DNA of 64,000 bases from Daucus carota subsp. sativus (taxonomy: Eukaryota; Streptophyta; Magnoliopsida; Apiales; Apiaceae): positions 38,153,606 to 38,217,605 of the forward strand of contig NC_030387.2 of assembly GCF_001625215.2 (NCBI RefSeq). The letters run 5' to 3'. Below, piece by piece: positions 62,492 through 64,000 of the stretch. The notes beneath the pieces were generated by a model. It was not told the DNA's origin. It did not search any database and was given only the letters and a program-made list of their open reading frames with translations. Within the stretch, counting starts at the first letter, position 1. Every line of letters starts with the position of its first letter. The translations under genes were made by a program, and so were the position numbers.

Positions 62492-64000
62492 TCCTACACA
62501 TTATAAGCATGCACCAACTAATCATCACTCTTGCAAACACATTCACATAAAATTACAGCATAACCCTAAAATTCGCAAAATAGCCCTAAATCAGTTTACC
62601 CCTTTTCTTATTTTCGCAAAATCACTCAGCCCTTGTCAAGCATAAGAACACACCAACACCCAAAACACTTTCAAGCTAGCCAAAGCACATGCCCACTGAA
62701 TTCTAAAATTCAATAATTTCTTCTTCTTTTTTCGAATCCTAACTTTTAGTTAAGAAATAATCATTTTAAGCCCCCAATTAAAAGATTAGCTTATATGGAA
62801 CAACTTTGCTTTAAAATTGAACAGTATTGCAATGTTTGTAAACCACCCATCAGGCAAAGCTACAATCTTTATACACATAAAGATAAAAACAAGAAATTTT
62901 AAGAAGTTACTAATTTATTACTGAAATAAACATGACCAAATTCAAGAAGATATAAAGGCATTAACATAAAATCTTGCATAGATTTATAAGCAAATTTAAA
63001 GATCTTACTGTTGATCCAGGCTTGAGTTTTCTTCAGCAAAATGGGTTTTGTTTTGCTGTGAAAAGATTTAATGAAGAGAAGAAGCAACTAGAAGGTGGTG
63101 ATTGTCAAATGACAATTAGGACACGCGAGATTGTGCCACGTATGTGTACACAAACTACGAGGAAGGTCATTTCGGTCAATGAAATTTGTCATGCTAATAT
63201 TTTGGCATGGTTCTTTTACTTTTCTACGGCAGGCAGAAATATTTGTCTCCTCCAGTATTTTTATTTTTATCGAGTGTAATAAATAGTTTTTAAAAAAATA
63301 TCGGATGTAAATTATCAGTTTTTTATATATTAGATATCTGAAGGATAAGTGGGCACGAGGAAGGGGCATCAAAATAAATTTTATTTTTCATATTTTCATT
63401 TTGTTTAAATAATTAAATACAAAATATTGAATATAAAATTAAATTATTGATGCAAAATATATAATGTAATAATAAACTTTTAATATATTATTATTAATTC
63501 TAGTTTAAAACTTAAATACTTTTTAAATTGAATATATAATTTCAGTGCCTAAAAAAGCACATGGTTTCTGATATACCAGAAGCAGAGAAGCCATTTGACC
63601 CGTTTGTGTAAAGAAGCAGAAGCATTTTTAAGAAGCTGGGAACCCTCACAGCTTCTGCTTCTTTTCCAAACACTTTATTCACTTATTTACTTATTTACTT
63701 TATTTACTTATTTACTTTTTAAGAAGCTGGGAACCTCACAGCTTCTGACTTTATTCACTTATTTACTTCTCACTTCTGCTCAACTTCTTTAGTTTAAGCA
63801 ATAAATCACTTCTTTTAAGTTTGCTCAAACCGCCCATAATATCTATCGATTCCTTCTTCAAGACTCCAACTGCATATCGCTCAGCCAACCCATAGACAAT
63901 TGATTTAATATATCAGTCTCGTGCGATGAATTTAATATTTGCATGAACTGTGCGTTTAGCTCAGTTGTTTTTACTGATAAAATTCATATATCAGCACTTG
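62492..64000. other. Promoter of the zinc-finger gene and spacer to the right edge
   Basis: Leader and promoter of the zinc-finger gene to about 63100, then AT-rich spacer. No gene recognised to the edge. Confidence 0.5.
63625..63770. repeat. Simple and direct repeats, possibly part of a MITE
   Basis: AAGAAGCTGGGAACC followed by CTCACAGCTTCTG occurs twice, about 90 bp apart. Between them TTTACTTA units repeat. The AAGCAGAAG and CTTCTGCTT ends suggest a hAT-type MITE, but borders were not found. Confidence 0.5.

Noticed and set aside
1-64000. LTR retrotransposons, tRNA or rRNA genes
   Set aside because: No long direct repeats with TG...CA ends, no gag-pol motifs, and no tRNA arm pattern or rRNA sequence were recognised by eye; a profile search would be needed to exclude small relics.

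Overview
This is nuclear DNA of a dicot plant. Every confident gene has several exons with GT/AG introns, the spacers are AT-rich, and the families (remorin, PIF-type bHLH, DUF863, FMO GS-OX-like) are plant genes. The repeats are typical plant DNA transposons: Stowaway, hAT and Mutator MITEs, Helitrons and a complete MULE. The species cannot be fixed from sequence alone; an asterid (possibly Apiaceae-like) is a weak guess. Exons were assembled by eye from splice sites, and in all the models given the reading phases close.

Layout. 1-5.4 kb (minus): most of a SNF2-family fork-remodelling ATPase (CHR18/SMARCAL1-like), cut by the left edge, with a long CT/GA tract in intron 1. 7.4-8.9 kb (plus): a remorin. 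About 9.1 kb: a decayed fragment of the calmodulin-binding gene that lies intact 12 kb further on. 10.3-12.8 kb (plus): a PIF7-like bHLH factor. 14.0-18.9 kb: a complete Mutator-like element with 84 bp of perfect terminal repeat, a perfect 9-bp target duplication and an open seven-exon transposase. 20.2-21.6 kb (minus): a calmodulin-binding protein. 22-26 kb: AT-rich DNA full of nested MITEs. 26.5-28.7 and 32.1-34.4 kb (plus): tandem, intact flavin monooxygenase genes, separated by a Helitron that carries a smaller Mutator-type MITE. 35.9 kb (plus): a small one-pass membrane protein.

37.7-41.7 and 46.8-50.4 kb (minus): a segmental duplication of a DUF863 gene. Copy A is intact; copy B has lost about 250 bp and its frame. 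At the edge of copy B lies a decayed fragment of the hAT-derived gene found at 55.4-58.7 kb. 52.6 kb (minus): a dCTP pyrophosphatase (MazG fold). 55.4-58.7 kb (minus): an 869-residue hAT-transposase-derived gene with host-like exons, in which two of the three expected catalytic acidic residues read as lysine; this is probably a domesticated, catalytically dead transposase. 60.0-62.5 kb (minus): a three-finger U1-type zinc-finger protein.

The genes do not form a pathway. The window's story is local duplication (FMO pair, DUF863 pair, calmodulin-binding and hAT fragments) and DNA transposons at every stage, from an apparently intact MULE to a transposase that looks recruited as a host gene.
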